Shown: in pieces, positions 23,355-24,649 of the stretch
Position numbering within the stretch: position 1 is the first letter of the stretch
How the letters are laid out: every line of letters begins with the position of its first letter
Source of the DNA: Anaerohalosphaeraceae bacterium
GTDB taxonomy: Bacteria; Planctomycetota; Phycisphaerae; Sedimentisphaerales; Anaerohalosphaeraceae
Assembly: GCA_035378985.1 (NCBI GenBank)
Contig: DAOSUR010000024.1
Coordinates: 1 to 24,649, forward strand
DNA: 24,649 nucleotides
Direction of reading: 5' to 3'
Made by a program: the position numbers and the translations under genes
The notes under the pieces: generated by a model
The model's input: only the letters and a program-made list of their open reading frames with translations
The model's database searches: none
Told to the model about the DNA's origin: nothing

Positions 23355-24344
23355 ATGCGAAAAGGGCTTCTGAATTTTATCGGTCTGCTGCTGGTTTTGC
23401 TGGGGATTGGGTACGCCGTATCCGTGCTGCGCGGGGAGCAGGAGGTTCGAGTTCTTCGGCTGGCTCACAGTCTCAGTCCCCGTCATCCGGTTCATATTAC
23501 AATGGAGTATATGGCCAAACTGGTGGAGGAGAAATCCGGCGGCCGGCTGATTGTGCAGATTTTCCCCAATGAGCAGCTGGGCTCGGAAAAGGAGCAGATT
23601 GAGGCCCTGCAGATTGGGTATATGTCGATGACCAAGACTTCAACGGCGCCGATGGAGGGGTTTGTGCCGAAGATAAAAATCTTCGGAATTCCCTATCTGT
23701 TCCGCGATTCAGAGCATTTCTGGAAGGTGGCGGAAGGCCCCATCGGAAAAGAGCTGCTGAATGCCGGTATTGAGAAAGGGCTCAAGGGACTTTGTTATTA
23801 TGATGCCGGGGCCCGAAGCTTTTATGCCAAAAAGCCCATTCGCATTCCCGAAGACCTCAAAGGGCTGAAGGTGCGGGTGATGCAGAGCATTATGTCGATG
23901 CAGATGATTGAGACGATGGGGGGCTCTCCGACGCCGATTGCCTGGGGCGAACTGTACACGGCGCTGGACCAGGGCGTGGTGGATGCGGCGGAGAACAACC
24001 CGCCTTCGTTTGAGACTTCGCGGCATTTTGAAGTCTGCCGGTATTATACGCTGGACGAACATGTCCGTGTGCCGGATATTCTGGTCATCAGCACGCGGGT
24101 TTGGGACAGTCTGACACCCCAGCAGCAGCAGATTCTGCAGGAAGCGGCGGATGAGTCGGTTGTGTTTAACCGAAAACTCTGGGCGGAGGCGGAACGGGCC
24201 TCGCTGGAGGCTGTTAAGGCGGCCGGCGTGACCGTCATTGAGCCGGACAAGACCCTCTTTCAGCAGGCCGTTAGGCCGATGTGGGAGCGGTATAAAGGCA
24301 CGGAGCTGGGCGAACTGATTGAAAAGATTCAGGAGATTCGCTGA
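23355..24344 (+). CDS. dctP: TRAP transporter substrate-binding protein, DctP family
   Basis: The periplasmic receptor of a TRAP transporter, which delivers a carboxylate ligand to the DctQ/DctM permease. The 329-residue protein begins with a hydrophobic signal or anchor segment (4-24) without an obvious cleavage site. The mature part has the DctP signature: LAHSLSPRHPVHITMEYMAK, FPNEQLGSEKEQIEALQIG, R154 in GARSFYAKKP, LKGLKVRVMQS and DAAENNPPSFE. The conserved arginine normally pairs with the substrate carboxylate. Location in the uronate operon makes D-glucuronate, or a related uronate or aldonate, the probable ligand. The ATG lies six bases after the uxaC stop with GAGG just upstream. Confidence 0.93.
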   Translation: MRKGLLNFIGLLLVLLGIGYAVSVLRGEQEVRVLRLAHSLSPRHPVHITMEYMAKLVEEKSGGRLIVQIFPNEQLGSEKEQIEALQIGYMSMTKTSTAPMEGFVPKIKIFGIPYLFRDSEHFWKVAEGPIGKELLNAGIEKGLKGLCYYDAGARSFYAKKPIRIPEDLKGLKVRVMQSIMSMQMIETMGGSPTPIAWGELYTALDQGVVDAAENNPPSFETSRHFEVCRYYTLDEHVRVPDILVISTRVWDSLTPQQQQILQEAADESVVFNRKLWAEAERASLEAVKAAGVTVIEPDKTLFQQAVRPMWERYKGTELGELIEKIQEIR

Positions 24345-24649
24345 TGGCCGCATGGATGAAAAAAATCCTCGACTGGTTTCTGGAAATTCTGGTGATGATA
24401 GTTATGGGGGTGCTGGTGGTTGATGTGCTCTGGCAGGTGTTCAGCCGGTATGTGCTTCGGGCGCCGAGCAAATGGACGGAGGAGCTGGCGATTTTTCTGC
24501 TGATTTGGGCGGCGCTGCTGGGGGCGGCGGTAGCGACCGGACGGGGGGCGCATCTGGGGATTGATTATTTTGTGCAGAAGCTGCCGCCGCGGGACCGGCT
24601 GAGGGCGGAGATTTTTGGGTTTCTGTGCATTGTGCTGTTCGCCTTTTTT
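24344..24649 (+). CDS. dctQ: TRAP transporter small permease DctQ, truncated by the window edge
   Basis: The frame starts at an ATG that overlaps the dctP stop in ATGA-type fashion (TGATG) with AGGAG eight bases upstream. It stays open for 102 residues to the window edge. The sequence is typical of the small TRAP membrane subunit. A first membrane helix (about 9-31) is followed by WQVFSRYVLRAPSKWTEELA, a second helix (about 48-65), GRGAHLGIDYFVQKLP, and the start of a third. A dctM large-permease gene is expected next, beyond the window. Together with dctP it should form a sodium-dependent uptake system for the operon's substrate. Confidence 0.93.
   Translation, partial: MAAWMKKILDWFLEILVMIVMGVLVVDVLWQVFSRYVLRAPSKWTEELAIFLLIWAALLGAAVATGRGAHLGIDYFVQKLPPRDRLRAEIFGFLCIVLFAFF

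Noticed and set aside
1..24649. tRNA or rRNA genes, CRISPR arrays, insertion sequences, prophage genes
   Set aside because: No cloverleaf-like, regularly spaced repeat, transposase or phage sequence was recognised on either strand.

Overview
The window looks like the chromosome of a motile, probably diderm bacterium of moderately high GC. The grounds are a multi-gene chemotaxis operon, a lipoprotein, a TRAP transporter and Shine-Dalgarno-led genes. No phylum marker is decisive. The gene content would suit a polysaccharide- or uronate-consuming anaerobe, for example of the Planctomycetota/Phycisphaerae type, but that is only an impression. No tRNA, rRNA, CRISPR array or insertion sequence was seen.

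Layout. 1-6271 is a mixed housekeeping region. It holds a truncated charged protein at the left edge, an ARPP-1 family protein followed by two abutting palindromes, a WYL-domain regulator, a D-amino-acid aminotransferase, rplU with its own promoter and terminator but without rpmA, a MarC-family membrane protein, and an orphan 2-oxoacid dehydrogenase E2. 6363-15879 is a minus-strand chemotaxis operon read as cheW, mcp, cheY, cheX, a cheX-CBS fusion, cheA, cheR, cheD, cheB. 15880-16206 is non-coding and holds a bidirectional terminator. A small coiled-coil lipoprotein gene follows.

16709-24649 is a sugar-acid catabolic locus. A ROK-family repressor gene (minus) faces away from a plus-strand operon: an SDR-type fructuronate reductase (uxuB-like), a LarA homologue, 6-phosphogluconate dehydrogenase (gnd), glucuronate isomerase (uxaC), and a DctP/DctQ TRAP transporter that runs off the right edge. 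The divergent spacer carries two copies of the palindrome CTCAA-N3-TTGAG. One lies inside the ROK promoter and one at the predicted start site of the operon.

Main proposal. The LarA homologue sits between the enzyme that makes D-mannonate and the enzyme that consumes 6-phosphogluconate. D-mannonate and D-gluconate differ only at C2, and LarA-type enzymes invert alpha-hydroxy acids at C2. The operon therefore reads as a route glucuronate -> fructuronate -> mannonate -> gluconate -> (kinase, not in window) -> 6-phosphogluconate -> ribulose-5-phosphate. This would bypass mannonate dehydratase and the KDG pathway by using a nickel-pincer epimerase. A second notable feature is the fusion of a CheX-like phosphatase domain to a CBS pair in the chemotaxis operon.
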